Shown here piece after piece: positions 7,687 to 17,131 of a stretch of DNA of 64,000 bases. The notes beneath the pieces are model-generated. The model made no database searches. It saw nothing but the letters and a program-made list of their open reading frames with translations, and was not told the origin of the DNA. The stretch comes from Gammaproteobacteria bacterium. Its GTDB lineage: Bacteria; Pseudomonadota; Gammaproteobacteria; Burkholderiales; Rhodocyclaceae. Position 1 is the stretch's first letter. Every line of letters starts with the position of its first letter. The stretch is taken from contig JARFTZ010000038.1 in assembly GCA_029289235.1 (NCBI GenBank), positions 1 through 64,000 of the forward strand. Reading direction: 5' to 3'. A program made the position numbers and the translations under genes.

Positions 7687-9153
7687 ATGGCCACTGTCGC
7701 TAAAGCTGCCAAAGCCGCAACACCCAAGAAAGCCGTTCCCGCAAAGAAAACTGCTCCTGCCGCCAAGGCCGCTCCGGCCAAAAAAGCTGTCCCCGTCGCC
7801 AAGGCCGCTCCGGCCAAGAAGGTCGCTGCCAAGCCTGAAGCGACGTTCGTCAAGATCAGCAAGGTTGTCGGCCGCCAGATCCTCGACTCGCGCGGCAACC
7901 CGACCGTCGAAGTCGACATCCTGCTCGACAACGGTTTCCTGGCGCGTGCCGCCGTTCCGTCGGGGGCGTCCACCGGCGAGTTCGAAGCGTGCGAACTGCG
8001 CGACGGCAACAAGAAGGTTTATCTCGGCAAAGGCGTGCTGAAGGCGGTTGAAGCCGTCAATGGCCCGATCGCCAAGCTGCTCAAGGGCAAGAACCCGCTC
8101 AAGCAGCGCGAGCTCGACGACGCGATGATCGCACTCGACGGCACCAGCAACAAGTCGAAGCTCGGCGCCAACGCGCTGCTCGGCGCTTCGATGGCCATCA
8201 CCGTTGCTGCTGCTCAAGTCAGCAAGATGCCGCTGTGGAAGTACATCGCCAAGCTGCACAAGAACAAGGAATTCGTCCTGCCGACGCCGATGGCCAACAT
8301 CATCAACGGCGGCAAGCATGCCGACAACCTGATCGACTTCCAGGAATTCATGATCATGCCGGTCGGCGCCAAGACCTTCTCGCAAGGCTTGCAGTGGATC
8401 ACCGAAGTGTTCCACGCGCTGAAGGGCATCCTGAAGAAGGGTGGCCACGTCACCGCCGTCGGCGACGAAGGCGGCTTCGCCCCGAACCTGACCAACGACC
8501 AGGCGCTGGAAGTCGTCATGGAAGCGATCAAGGCCGCCGGCTACAAGCCGGGCAAGCAGATCGCCATCGCGCTCGACTGCGCCTCCTCCGAGCTGTTCGA
8601 CGAAGGCGGCCGCAAGGGCTACAAGTTCTGGAAGTCGAATCCGGACAAGCTGTTCACGGCCGACGAAATGATCGCCATCTACGAAGACTGGTGCAAGAAG
8701 TACCCGATCGTCTCGATCGAGGACGGTCTGGACCAGAGCGACTGGGAAGGCTACGTCAAGTTCACGCAAGTGCTCGGCAAGAAGGTCCAGATCGTCGGCG
8801 ACGACTTCTTCGTCACCAACCCGGTTCGTCTGAAGCAGGGCATCGAGATGGGTGCCGCCAACGCGATCCTGATCAAGGTCAACCAGATCGGCACCGTGAC
8901 CGAAACCCTGGATGCCATCAAGATGGCCCAGCAAGCAGGCTACGGCGTCATCTCGTCGCACCGCTCGGGTGAAACCGAAGACTCCTTCATCGCCGACCTC
9001 GCCGTCGGTACCGGCGCTGGCCAGATCAAGACCGGTTCGCTGTCGCGTACCGATCGCGTCTGCAAGTACAACCAGCTGATTCGCATCGAAGAGCAGCTCG
9101 CTGCCAAGGCCATCTACAAGGGCCTGAAGTCGATCAAGGGCGCCGGCTTCTAA
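7687..9153 (+). CDS. eno: Enolase with a Lys/Ala/Pro-rich histone-H1-like N-terminal tail
   Basis: Enolase converts 2-phosphoglycerate to phosphoenolpyruvate in glycolysis. The core from about residue 53 is complete: [16 protein letters not shown], the PSGAST loop, [21 protein letters not shown], the catalytic lysine in LIKVNQIG (residue 397) and [10 protein letters not shown]. Bacterial enolases are usually about 425-435 residues; this one is 488. The extra first ~50 residues contain 13 Lys, no acidic residue, and repeats of APAKKA/AAPAKK type seen in H1-like and AlgP-like proteins. ATG 7687 is the likely start; a GTG further upstream (7639) would only add more. The gene is not beside pyrG, the common betaproteobacterial site, so it may be a second enolase. 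A strong terminator follows. Confidence 0.9.
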   Translation: MATVAKAAKAATPKKAVPAKKTAPAAKAAPAKKAVPVAKAAPAKKVAAKPEATFVKISKVVGRQILDSRGNPTVEVDILLDNGFLARAAVPSGASTGEFEACELRDGNKKVYLGKGVLKAVEAVNGPIAKLLKGKNPLKQRELDDAMIALDGTSNKSKLGANALLGASMAITVAAAQVSKMPLWKYIAKLHKNKEFVLPTPMANIINGGKHADNLIDFQEFMIMPVGAKTFSQGLQWITEVFHALKGILKKGGHVTAVGDEGGFAPNLTNDQALEVVMEAIKAAGYKPGKQIAIALDCASSELFDEGGRKGYKFWKSNPDKLFTADEMIAIYEDWCKKYPIVSIEDGLDQSDWEGYVKFTQVLGKKVQIVGDDFFVTNPVRLKQGIEMGAANAILIKVNQIGTVTETLDAIKMAQQAGYGVISSHRSGETEDSFIADLAVGTGAGQIKTGSLSRTDRVCKYNQLIRIEEQLAAKAIYKGLKSIKGAGF

Positions 9154-9167
9154 GAGCCAGCGTTACC

Positions 9168-9197
9168 AAAAAAAGCGGCCTTCGGGCCGCTTTTTTT
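9168..9197 (+). terminator. Rho-independent terminator after enolase
   Basis: A seven-base-pair stem (AGCGGCC / GGCCGCT) with a TTCG tetraloop is preceded by A's and followed by seven T's. The A-run on the other side lets it also end the convergent minus-strand dehydrogenase gene, whose stop is at 9206. Confidence 0.92.
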
Positions 9198-9205
9198 GTC
9201 CGCGC

Positions 9206-10090
9206 TTATCCTTGCTGGTCGTCGAGGTCCGGGTCGAGCAGTATGCTGACATAACGGTCGCCGTGCCCGGCATCGACCGCCTGCTGGAAGACGTCGCGAA
9301 TGTCGTTGGCGAGACGGCAGGGGCCGCGCGGCGAATGGTCGGCCAGGTCGCAGAAATAGCTGTAGTCCTTGAGCGCGTTGCGCAGCGAGAAGCGGCTGCC
9401 GTCGAAGTTGCCGTCGAGCGCGGGTTTGACCATTTTTTCCAGCGTGCCGGAGCGGGCGGCGCCGGCCTCCATGACCGAGTACAGCGCTTTCCAGTCGACG
9501 CCAAAATCGCGGGCGCGCCGATAGGCTTCCGCCAGCAGCGCGCCGGTACCCTGGGTGACAAAATTGTTCAGCAGCTTCGCCTGGTGGCCAGCGCCGATTC
9601 CGCCAATCCGCTGGACAACGCGCGAATAGCAGGAAACGATCTGCTTCACCGCGTCGAAGTCTTCGTTCCTGCAGCCGACGAGTGTTCCCAGCTTGCCGGC
9701 AGCCGATTCATTGGGACCGCCGGTGACCGGCGCATCGGCGTAGCGGATGCCTTTCGCTGCGAGCATCGTGGCGACTTCCTGGGTTACCTTGGGGTGTGAG
9801 GTGGTGGCGTCGATCACCAGGGTGCCGGGACGCAACTCCGGGGCGAGTCGATCGAGCACGTCGCGTACGATGTCGGCATTGCTCACGCACAGCAGGATGA
9901 CATCGCTCGCCTTGGCAAGGGCTGCGAGACTGTCCGTTTCCTGAGCGCCACGTTCGAGAAGTTGATCGGTTCCGTGGCGATGGCGGTGGACGAACACCGT
10001 CAGCGAATGGCCGGCGGAGAGCAGGTGTGTGGCCATGCCGTGTCCCATGAGGCCGGCCCCGATGAATCCGATGCGTGCGTGTGCGGACAT
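9206..10090 (-). CDS. NAD(P)-dependent beta-hydroxyacid dehydrogenase (3-hydroxyisobutyrate dehydrogenase family)
   Basis: This 294-residue protein has the N-terminal Rossmann motif IGFIGAGLMGHGMA (residues about 7-20), the substrate-binding DAPVTGGPNESAAGKLG stretch near residues 118-134, and the catalytic lysine in GAGHQAKLLNNF near residue 170. It belongs with 3-hydroxyisobutyrate / tartronate-semialdehyde / succinic-semialdehyde reductases. The exact substrate is not predictable. ATG 10090 begins the Rossmann strand correctly; the frame stays open far upstream but that part is not dehydrogenase-like. It is monocistronic and convergent with enolase. Confidence 0.85.
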   Translation of the reverse strand: MSAHARIGFIGAGLMGHGMATHLLSAGHSLTVFVHRHRHGTDQLLERGAQETDSLAALAKASDVILLCVSNADIVRDVLDRLAPELRPGTLVIDATTSHPKVTQEVATMLAAKGIRYADAPVTGGPNESAAGKLGTLVGCRNEDFDAVKQIVSCYSRVVQRIGGIGAGHQAKLLNNFVTQGTGALLAEAYRRARDFGVDWKALYSVMEAGAARSGTLEKMVKPALDGNFDGSRFSLRNALKDYSYFCDLADHSPRGPCRLANDIRDVFQQAVDAGHGDRYVSILLDPDLDDQQG

Positions 10091-10228
10091 GTCGACTTTC
10101 CCTTGGCGAAAGATGCGCTTGATCGTAGCACGTGGCCCGGGGGCGCGGTTGCCTTGCCTCAGGCGGAGCGCTGGCTGATACTGCGCGCAGATTTCCCGCA
10201 CGCGGGGTTTCCTGGCCAGGAGGCTTTC

Positions 10229-10939
10229 ATGCAGTCGTTCATCGTGCGTTGCTGCACGCTTTTTCTTGTCTTCTTCCTGAGCGGGACGGTGGTCGCTCAG
10301 GGGGTTTATGTGACACGTGGGGCGAACGGCCCCGTCTTCTCCGACAAGCCGCAGTCCGGGGCGAAGGAAGTGATGCTCAAGCCGCTGAATGTCGTTCCGG
10401 CGACGCCCGCGGCGCCAGCCCGTCCCGACACGCTCTCCAGCGGAAAACCGTCCGGAAGCAGCAGTGCGCCGGTCATGGATGTCTATCGGCAGTTCTCGAT
10501 CATTTCGCCCGCCGACAACGGCACTGTCCTCGGCGATACCTCGCTCCTCGAGGTCAGGCTGGCGGTCGAACCGCCATTGCTGATTGGCGAGGGGCATGCT
10601 TTCGTCGTGCGCATCAATGGACGCTTCGTCGAGCAGCGTTTCACGTCGACCGAATTCGTGATCCCTCCGGCATTCTGGGATGATGGTTATCTGCCGGCCG
10701 GCAGCCGGATGCAGGTCGATGCGAGCATCGTCGACGGCGCGGGGCAGATCGTCATGCGTGCCGCTCCGGTCGCGTTCCATACGCGGCAACGGGTGGTGTA
10801 TCCACACCCGTATCCGGTCGTTCCCGTTTATCCGCTGCCTCCTCGTCCGCATAGACCGGTCAAGCCGCCCCACAAACCGCACGCCCCGGACAAGGTGCCC
10901 GACGAGGCGCCGGTCTCTTCCGGGCGGAAGATGAAGTAA
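10229..10939 (+). CDS. Exported Pro-rich protein with a DUF4124-like N-terminus
   Basis: This 236-residue protein has a signal peptide ending near VVAQG, then a short VYVTRGANGPVFSDKPQSGA segment typical of DUF4124-like envelope proteins, a central beta-rich region (residues about 80-180) and a Pro/His/Lys-rich tail with repeated HPYP/PHKPH units. An AGGAGG-like ribosome site precedes ATG 10229. Function is unknown. It is probably periplasmic, and the basic Pro-rich tail may contact the cell wall or act as a flexible linker. Confidence 0.7.
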   Translation: MQSFIVRCCTLFLVFFLSGTVVAQGVYVTRGANGPVFSDKPQSGAKEVMLKPLNVVPATPAAPARPDTLSSGKPSGSSSAPVMDVYRQFSIISPADNGTVLGDTSLLEVRLAVEPPLLIGEGHAFVVRINGRFVEQRFTSTEFVIPPAFWDDGYLPAGSRMQVDASIVDGAGQIVMRAAPVAFHTRQRVVYPHPYPVVPVYPLPPRPHRPVKPPHKPHAPDKVPDEAPVSSGRKMK

Positions 10940-10946
10940 CTGTGGT

Positions 10947-11516
10947 TCAGGAAAATCCGGGTAGCCAGCCGGAGGCGGCATGGAAATCCCGGGTCGTGGG
11001 TTCCAGTATTCCCTGAAAAAGCGCCTCGATGACCGGCGGCTCGCGCCACGGTTCGTCCATGAAGCGCAACCCGGCTTCTTCTACCAGCGCGCCTTTCCAG
11101 TAGTGGCCGGAGACCTCGTCGAGCGTTGTCAGGTTGAGGCTGTGCGGCAGGCGGAGGTAATCGAGCCAGGCGGAGTCGTGAAACGACACGACGTAGTCGC
11201 CCTTGCTGCGGGCGGCCACCAGGTGTTTTCCGTGAACCCGCGTGGGGTGTTTCGCCCGGAAGTTCTCCGCGTCCACGCGTGTGGCGAACAGCAACAGGGC
11301 ATGCAGCCGGCTGGGAAAATCCTGGAAGAGGCGCTGCCGATAGTATTCCAGGTGATACTCGGCGAAGTAATTCTGCACGGTAGTGAAATGGTCCTCGGGC
11401 AGGGCGACGCCGAAGGGATTCGCCGACAGAATGTCCCAGCCGGGAATTTCGGCCTCCGGGGCCAGCCAGGCGTAGAGTTCCAGCGGGGTGGAGTCCTTGA
11501 ACAAATGACCGTTCAT
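10947..11516 (-). CDS. Uncharacterised protein translationally coupled to feoB
   Basis: This 189-residue protein is soluble, with no signal peptide or membrane segment. I do not recognise a family. It begins MNGHLFKDSTPLELYAWLAP and is rich in aromatic residues (LEYYRQRLFQDFP; WLDYLRLPHSLNL), with several conserved-looking His/Arg positions. Its ATG overlaps the feoB stop (ATGA), so it is co-translated with the iron transporter. It could be an accessory or regulatory factor for FeoB, but nothing in the sequence proves this. Confidence 0.65.
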   Translation of the reverse strand: MNGHLFKDSTPLELYAWLAPEAEIPGWDILSANPFGVALPEDHFTTVQNYFAEYHLEYYRQRLFQDFPSRLHALLLFATRVDAENFRAKHPTRVHGKHLVAARSKGDYVVSFHDSAWLDYLRLPHSLNLTTLDEVSGHYWKGALVEEAGLRFMDEPWREPPVIEALFQGILEPTTRDFHAASGWLPGFS

Positions 11517-13594
11517 GCAGGGGCGAGAAAACGGATGGTTTCCAGCAGAAGACGAATGGCACCGGCCATCAGCAACGCCGTGACAAGCGAACTCATCACA
11601 GAGAACCAGGCTTCCTTTCGGCCCAGGGTCTTGATCATGACGGCAAAGGTCGACAGGCAGGGCACGTAGAACGTCAGGAAGATCAGGAAGGTGAAGATCT
11701 GGACGTGGTCGAGCAGCAGCGTGATTTCCTGGGTTCCCAGGGCCTGAAAGATCATCAGCAGGGAGAGTTCCTTGCGCAGGACGCCGAAGAGGATGGGAAC
11801 GCCGAGCGCGACGGGCAGACCGAGCCACCAGCCGGTGATCGGAGTGAGCACGGTGTTGATCAGGGCGTCGGCGCCAAAATGGCCGAGCAGGGCGAGGACG
11901 ATACTGCCGGCGACAAGCAGGGGGGTGACGATGGTTACGATGTCGCTCGTTTGTTCCCAGGTATTGCGCCAGAGCGTATTCCAGCGAGGAAGGGAGTAAG
12001 GGGGGATCGCCTGGACGAAGCCCGGCGCGCTGTCGGCGAAACGGCGGGAGAGCAGTTTGCCGAGCACGGCGATGACGACAAGCGTGAGCATGAATATGGC
12101 AAATACGCCGAGGCCGCCAAGGTATTTCCCGCCGATGGCCAGAATGATTGCCGAGCGGGCCGAGCAGGGAACGAAAGTGATCAGGATGGCCGCGACCACC
12201 TTTTCCCGCCGCGAACCGCTGGCGGCCGCTGCGGAAATCGCCGGCACGTTGCAACCGAGACCGATCAGGAAGGGAACTGCGACGCCGCCGTGCAGGCCGA
12301 TATGATGGAAGCCTCGGTCGACGACGAAGGCGACACGGTGCATGACGCCGGAGGCTTCGAGCGCCACCAGCAAAAGCACGAGCGGGAGCATGTAGGGCGC
12401 GACGATGCCGACCAGTCCGACCAGTCCGTCGGCAACCGCGCGTCCGACAACGCCGAGCGTGGATTGCGGCTGCCATTCCTGCACCCACGCCGCGAGCCGT
12501 GCCGACGTCCACGAGTCGATCAGCGCGCTCATCTCGAAAACGATCAGCAGAACCGTGGCGAATACCAGCAGGCTGCCGAAGAGGCCCCAGCGGGGGTGGA
12601 GAAACAGCTCGTCGAGCCAGCGTCGCCAGCCTTCGCCGGATTCCGGACTGCGGGGGCTGCTGACCGCCTCATGGAGCATGGCGGCACGATGGTGGCGGTC
12701 GGCGTGCAGTTCTTCCGCGAGCGGTCGTGGCAGCGCTTTCCCGGCAGAGGTGCGAGCTTCGGTGATTTCGCCTTGCAGTCCGGGAAAACGGGTCGTCAGC
12801 GATTGGAGAAAGTAGTCGTCGTTTTCAGCGAGCTGCGAAAGCAACAAGGCGCGGGGGATGCCGAAGACGTCTTCGATCTCCGGCCGCGCGATCACCGCAT
12901 TCAGCGGCCGCAGCGCATCCTGGATGTGCCGGGCCGGTGGTTGCGGCAGGGGGCACGATTTCTCGCGGGCTACGGCAAGCACCGTCTCGAACAGCGCCGC
13001 GATGCCCTTGCCCATGTGCGCAATTGTCGGAATCACGGGGGCGCCTACCTTCTCCCCCAACGATTGGACGTCGATGTAAATGCCGCGCTTGCGCGCCTCG
13101 TCGACGCGGTTCAGCGCGATGACCAGAGGTCGCCCGAACTGGTTGAGCTCAAGCGTGAGCTCGAGATCGCGTTCGAGCGCGGTGGCGTCAACGACCTGGA
13201 CGAGAACGTCCGGTGCCGGAAAGTCCGGGCGCCCGGAGTTGTTGTCCGGCGACGGCGGTTCAAGCGGCCAACGGTCGCCCCAGAGCAGATACATCAGCAC
13301 CACCTGGTCGTGTTCGCTAAGGTGATGCAGGGTGTGGATGGACGGCAGGTCGACCAGCGATATCTGTTCGAGACCGACATCGACAACGCACTCCTGGTAC
13401 GCTCCGCCGAGGCCGGCGAGATGTTCATGGCTTACGACCGGACTCGACGCTCCCTCGAAGATGGTGCTCTTGCCTGCGCCGTGCCGGCCGATCAACGCGA
13501 CCCGCGGTCGGCGGGCGCCACGCAGCAGGGGACCGCGCAACGGCTTCGCCACTGCAGCTGCGGCCTTTTTCGCGTTCCGGTGATTGGCTGGCAT
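11513..13594 (-). CDS. feoB: Ferrous iron transporter FeoB-like, divergent G motifs
   Basis: This 693-residue protein has an N-terminal G domain, a helical spacer and a C-terminal membrane domain with Gate segments (GLGCNVPAISAAAASGSRR; TFVPCSARSAIILAIGG; FYVPCLSTFAVM). FeoB imports Fe2+ across the inner membrane. The G domain departs from the norm: P-loop GRHGAGKST (residues 36-44) instead of GNPNSGKT, G3 DLPSIHTL where DLPG is expected, and G4 NRVD rather than N[KM]xD. About 25 extra basic residues precede the P-loop, so a later start is possible. No feoA is adjacent. The membrane Cys residues are kept, so transport is plausible but nucleotide handling may be altered. Confidence 0.85.
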   Translation of the reverse strand: MPANHRNAKKAAAAVAKPLRGPLLRGARRPRVALIGRHGAGKSTIFEGASSPVVSHEHLAGLGGAYQECVVDVGLEQISLVDLPSIHTLHHLSEHDQVVLMYLLWGDRWPLEPPSPDNNSGRPDFPAPDVLVQVVDATALERDLELTLELNQFGRPLVIALNRVDEARKRGIYIDVQSLGEKVGAPVIPTIAHMGKGIAALFETVLAVAREKSCPLPQPPARHIQDALRPLNAVIARPEIEDVFGIPRALLLSQLAENDDYFLQSLTTRFPGLQGEITEARTSAGKALPRPLAEELHADRHHRAAMLHEAVSSPRSPESGEGWRRWLDELFLHPRWGLFGSLLVFATVLLIVFEMSALIDSWTSARLAAWVQEWQPQSTLGVVGRAVADGLVGLVGIVAPYMLPLVLLLVALEASGVMHRVAFVVDRGFHHIGLHGGVAVPFLIGLGCNVPAISAAAASGSRREKVVAAILITFVPCSARSAIILAIGGKYLGGLGVFAIFMLTLVVIAVLGKLLSRRFADSAPGFVQAIPPYSLPRWNTLWRNTWEQTSDIVTIVTPLLVAGSIVLALLGHFGADALINTVLTPITGWWLGLPVALGVPILFGVLRKELSLLMIFQALGTQEITLLLDHVQIFTFLIFLTFYVPCLSTFAVMIKTLGRKEAWFSVMSSLVTALLMAGAIRLLLETIRFLAPA

Positions 13595-13619
13595 TCTGAT
13601 CTGGGACTGTGAATACGGG

Positions 13620-14153
13620 TTACGGGGGAAGCAGCGAGTTCTCGTGGAACCCGAACTGACCGTTGCGGCGGTCGTCGAAGTAGGCTCGCAGGCTCAGCGC
13701 GACACTGCGAAAAGCGAGAGCGTCCCAGGGAATGGACTCCTCGCTGAAGAGTGACGCTTCCAGGCTTTCCTCGCCGGCACCGAAGGCGCCATCGAGCAGT
13801 CTTCCCCGGTAAAAAAGATGCACCTGGCTGATGTGCGGGATATTGACCAGGGCGAAAAGGGCCTCGATCGCGACGCCGGCGCAAGCCTCTTCCCGGGTTT
13901 CCCGCATGGCCGCCTCCGCCGTCGATTCGCCGTTCTCCATGAAGCCGGCTGGGAGCGTCCAGAAACCATGGCGCGGCTCGATCGCTCGCCGGCAGAGGAG
14001 GATGCGGCCCTGCCACTCGGCGATGCAGCCGATGACGAGTTTCGGGTTGAGGTAATGGATCTCCCCGCACTGCGCGCAGACATGCCGCAGATGCGTGTCG
14101 CCATCGGGAATACGCAGTTCGACCTTCGCTCCGCAGCGGGTACAGTAATTCAT
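13620..14153 (-). CDS. Nudix hydrolase with an N-terminal zinc ribbon
   Basis: This 177-residue protein has a four-cysteine zinc ribbon (CTRCG near residue 4 and CAQCG near 26), then a Nudix box GFMENGESTAEAAMRETREE (about residues 70-89) with the metal-binding RExxEE core. The glycine normally following EE is replaced, as is common in this subgroup. Nudix enzymes cleave nucleoside diphosphate derivatives, and zinc-ribbon members include NADH pyrophosphatase-like and ADP-ribose-type hydrolases. The substrate is unassigned. It lies 25 bases upstream of feoB on the same strand and could share its transcript. Confidence 0.85.
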   Translation of the reverse strand: MNYCTRCGAKVELRIPDGDTHLRHVCAQCGEIHYLNPKLVIGCIAEWQGRILLCRRAIEPRHGFWTLPAGFMENGESTAEAAMRETREEACAGVAIEALFALVNIPHISQVHLFYRGRLLDGAFGAGEESLEASLFSEESIPWDALAFRSVALSLRAYFDDRRNGQFGFHENSLLPP

Positions 14154-14339
14154 GCTTCAACGCCTCGACATGGTTGGGCGATTCTAGCGGATTCGCCGCG
14201 AATCGGCCGCGCGGCGCTTCCGCAACGAATGAAACGGTGTTTCTTTTATTTCCCCGCGTGGGGCATCCCGCTACAATACCGGCGGCAATCGGGATTCGCT
14301 GCTTTGGAGGGGGCTCGGCGCCCGACTTGGAGGGATTGA

Positions 14340-15197
14340 ATGTTTCTTATCGTAGGCTACGTCATCATTCTGGCCGCTTCGGTCGGCACTTATGCGGTTC
14401 ATGGGAGCCTGGCCGCATTGTGGGTGCCGATGGAATATCTGGCGATCGTCGGCTTGACGATCGGCGGATTCGTGGCCGGGAACGACATCAAGGTCATCAA
14501 GGCGACGATCGCCGCCCTCCCGAGTCTCTTCAAGGGGTCGAAATTCAACAAGGCTGCGTACGTCGATCTGCTGGCCATGCTTTTCGAGGTGCTGGCCAAA
14601 GTGCGCAAGGAAGGCCTGATGTCGATCGAGAACGACGTCGAGAATCCGCATGACAGCCCGATTTTCAGCAAATATCCTTCGATTTCGCATGACCATCATG
14701 TCATGGAGTTCATTACCGACTATCTGCGCATGATGGTCGGCGGCAATCTGAATGCCCTGGAGATCGAGAACCTGATGGACATGGAAATCGAGACGCATCA
14801 CCACGAGGTGGAGGTGCCCGGGCATGTGATGGCCAAGACCGGCGATGCGACGCCCGCCTTCGGTATCGTCGTGGCGGTCATGGGCGTGGTGAACGTCATG
14901 GGCTCGGTGGGCGAGCCGCCGGCCGTTCTGGGAAAAATGATCGGCGGCGCGCTGGTGGGAACGTTCCTGGGTATCCTGATCTCGTATGGTTTCGTTCAGC
15001 CGGTGGCCTCCTTGCTGGAGCAAAAGGCGCACGAGGGGTCGAAGATCTATCAGGTGATCAAGGTCGTGCTGCTGGCGTCGATGTCCGGCTATGCGCCGCA
15101 GGTCGCGGTCGAATTCGGTCGCAAGGTGCTCTTCTCTTCCGATCGCCCGACCTTCATCGAGCTTGAAGAAGAACTCAAGGCGCGCAAGGGCAAGTAG
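14340..15197 (+). CDS. motA: Flagellar stator protein MotA (long, proton type)
   Basis: This 285-residue inner-membrane protein matches E. coli-length MotA, with four membrane segments, a large cytoplasmic loop between segments 2 and 3 (residues about 55-170), and the conserved proline/glycine-rich third and fourth helices (TGDATPAFGIVVAVMGVVNV; GGALVGTFLGILISYGF). It forms the ion channel of the rotating stator with MotB and contacts FliG through charged residues of the loop. It heads the motor/chemotaxis operon, after a GGAGGG ribosome site. Confidence 0.95.
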   Translation: MFLIVGYVIILAASVGTYAVHGSLAALWVPMEYLAIVGLTIGGFVAGNDIKVIKATIAALPSLFKGSKFNKAAYVDLLAMLFEVLAKVRKEGLMSIENDVENPHDSPIFSKYPSISHDHHVMEFITDYLRMMVGGNLNALEIENLMDMEIETHHHEVEVPGHVMAKTGDATPAFGIVVAVMGVVNVMGSVGEPPAVLGKMIGGALVGTFLGILISYGFVQPVASLLEQKAHEGSKIYQVIKVVLLASMSGYAPQVAVEFGRKVLFSSDRPTFIELEEELKARKGK

Positions 15198-15224
15198 CCC
15201 GGGGACGCTGATCGGGGATTTTGA

Positions 15225-16190
15225 ATGAGCGAGGATCTACGCCCAATCGTCATCAAGCGCATCAAGAAAGGTGGCGGGGGGCATCATGGAGGGGCATGGA
15301 AGATCGCCTATGCCGACTTCGTGACGGCGATGATGGCCTTCTTCCTTCTGATGTGGCTGCTGGGGTCGACGGCCAATGGTGATTTGAAGGGGATCGCCGA
15401 TTATTTCCAGAATCCACTCAAGGTCAGTCTGTCCGGGGGCACCGGAGCGGGTGACGCGACGAGCATCCTCAAGGGCGGCGGCGAGGACATAACGCGTACG
15501 TCCGGGCAGGTGAGGAAAGGGGCGGCGGATGCGCAGAAAAAACCGACGCCAGGGCCCCGCGATGCGCGTACGGAGGATTTGCGCAGGGAGTTCGAACGGC
15601 GTGAGCGCATGTCCCTTACTGAACTGAAGGGCAACCTGGAGAGTCTCATCGAGCGCAACGTGACCTTGAGGCAGTTCAGGAACCAGTTGTTGATGGACGT
15701 GACGACGGAAGGTTTGCGGATCCAGATCATCGATGAGAAGAATCGGCCGATGTTCGATTCCAGCAGTGCCGAACTGAATCCGTATTCAAAGGTGATTCTG
15801 AAAGAGATCGGCAAGGCGCTGAATGCCGTCCCCAACAAGGTGAGCATTTCCGGACATACCGATGCCGCGCAGTTCAGCGGGGGCGAGAAGGGGTTTTCCA
15901 ATTGGGAACTGTCGGCGAACCGTGCCAACGCCTCGCGCCGCGAGATGATTGCCGGGGGAATGGACGAGAACAAGGTGCTGCGCGTCGTCGGCTTGTCGTC
16001 AACGGTGCTGTTCGACAAGAACGATCCGCTGAGCGCTTCGAATCGACGTATCAACATTGTCGTGTTGAACAAGCGTACCGAGGAGGCGATGTTGCTGGAA
16101 GACGGCAACGCCACGGTGACCGTCGATGGCAGCGAAGAGGCTGCAGCGCTCTCTCCTGCCGAGCCTGAAGCCTCGGGGGCGAAGAATTGA
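15225..16190 (+). CDS. motB: Flagellar stator protein MotB
   Basis: This 321-residue protein has a basic N-terminus, a single membrane helix carrying the proton-binding aspartate (YADFVTAMMAFFLLMWLLGS, Asp31), a plug/linker region, and a C-terminal OmpA-like peptidoglycan-binding domain (SGHTDAAQF, NWELSANRANASRREM). It anchors the MotA channel to the wall. It starts 27 bases after motA, making an obvious pair. Confidence 0.95.
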   Translation: MSEDLRPIVIKRIKKGGGGHHGGAWKIAYADFVTAMMAFFLLMWLLGSTANGDLKGIADYFQNPLKVSLSGGTGAGDATSILKGGGEDITRTSGQVRKGAADAQKKPTPGPRDARTEDLRREFERRERMSLTELKGNLESLIERNVTLRQFRNQLLMDVTTEGLRIQIIDEKNRPMFDSSSAELNPYSKVILKEIGKALNAVPNKVSISGHTDAAQFSGGEKGFSNWELSANRANASRREMIAGGMDENKVLRVVGLSSTVLFDKNDPLSASNRRINIVVLNKRTEEAMLLEDGNATVTVDGSEEAAALSPAEPEASGAKN

Positions 16191-16254
16191 CGCGTTGTCC
16201 TCTTGATGGGTTCACCGGGCGTTGCGTGCTTGTCAGGGCGCGGAGGGAAAGAAC

Positions 16255-17130
16255 GTGATCAACAACAGTTCCTGGCCGGGAAAAGAGTTGCCGGGTCGCG
16301 AGGGCGGCGAACGTGAATTCGTCTTTACCCTGGCGGACTTCGAGAGGGTGCGCAAGCTGATCTACGAGCACGCCGGAATCGCCCTGTCCTCGGCCAAGCA
16401 GGACATGGTCTACAGCCGCCTGGCCCGGCGGCTGCGCGAGACGCGTTTGCGAACCTTCGGCGAGTATCTTGCGCTGCTGGAACGTGGTGACAAGGCAGAG
16501 TGGGAGAAATTCGTCAATTCGCTGACAACCAATCTGACGTCGTTCTTTCGAGAACCGCACCATTTTCCGATCCTGGCCGAGCATTTGAAAAAGCTGCAGG
16601 GGCGCCCGTCAATCAAGATCTGGTGTTGCGCCTCTTCGACCGGCGAAGAACCGTACAGCATTGCCATGACCGTCGTGGAGGCGTTCAACAGCTTCAATGT
16701 GCCGGTATCCATCGTCGCGTCGGATCTGGATACCAGCGTTCTGGCGACGGCTGCGAAAGGTGTCTATACGCGTGACCGCGTCGAGCGACTCTCGCCTGAC
16801 CGGCTGAACAGGTTCTTCCTCAAGGGCGGCCCGGGGCAGGAAGGGACCTATGCCGTACGTCCCGAATTGCGGCGGTTGGTGACATTCCAGCGCATCAATC
16901 TTCTCGAGCCGAACTGGAGCGTGCGCGGCCCGCTGGACGCGCTTTTCTGCCGGAATGTCATGATTTACTTCGACAAACCGACGCAATACAAGATTCTCAA
17001 GCGTTTTGCTCCGCTGATGGATGCGGGCGGTCTTCTTTTTGCCGGCCACTCGGAGAGTTTTCTGCACGCGGCGGATGTGTTCCGTTCCCAGGGCAAGACC
17101 GTCTACGAATTGGCCGGCCGGGCGCGGTGA
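16255..17130 (+). CDS. cheR: Chemotaxis methyltransferase CheR
   Basis: This 291-residue enzyme has the N-terminal helical CheR domain and the SAM-binding domain with [16 protein letters not shown] (residues about 122-137) and the CRNVMIYFD motif near the C-terminus. It methylates glutamates of chemoreceptors using S-adenosylmethionine. GTG 16255 is chosen because a GGAGGG site sits eight bases upstream. It lacks the beta-subdomain pentapeptide-binding extension only if judged by length, which I cannot settle. It is followed directly by a CheB-like gene. Confidence 0.93.
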   Translation: MINNSSWPGKELPGREGGEREFVFTLADFERVRKLIYEHAGIALSSAKQDMVYSRLARRLRETRLRTFGEYLALLERGDKAEWEKFVNSLTTNLTSFFREPHHFPILAEHLKKLQGRPSIKIWCCASSTGEEPYSIAMTVVEAFNSFNVPVSIVASDLDTSVLATAAKGVYTRDRVERLSPDRLNRFFLKGGPGQEGTYAVRPELRRLVTFQRINLLEPNWSVRGPLDALFCRNVMIYFDKPTQYKILKRFAPLMDAGGLLFAGHSESFLHAADVFRSQGKTVYELAGRAR

Positions 17131-17131
17131 T

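Noticed and set aside
7672-8961. 429-codon minus-strand open frame opposite enolase
   Set aside because: It mirrors enolase codons, has no recognisable domain, and no ribosome site supports it.
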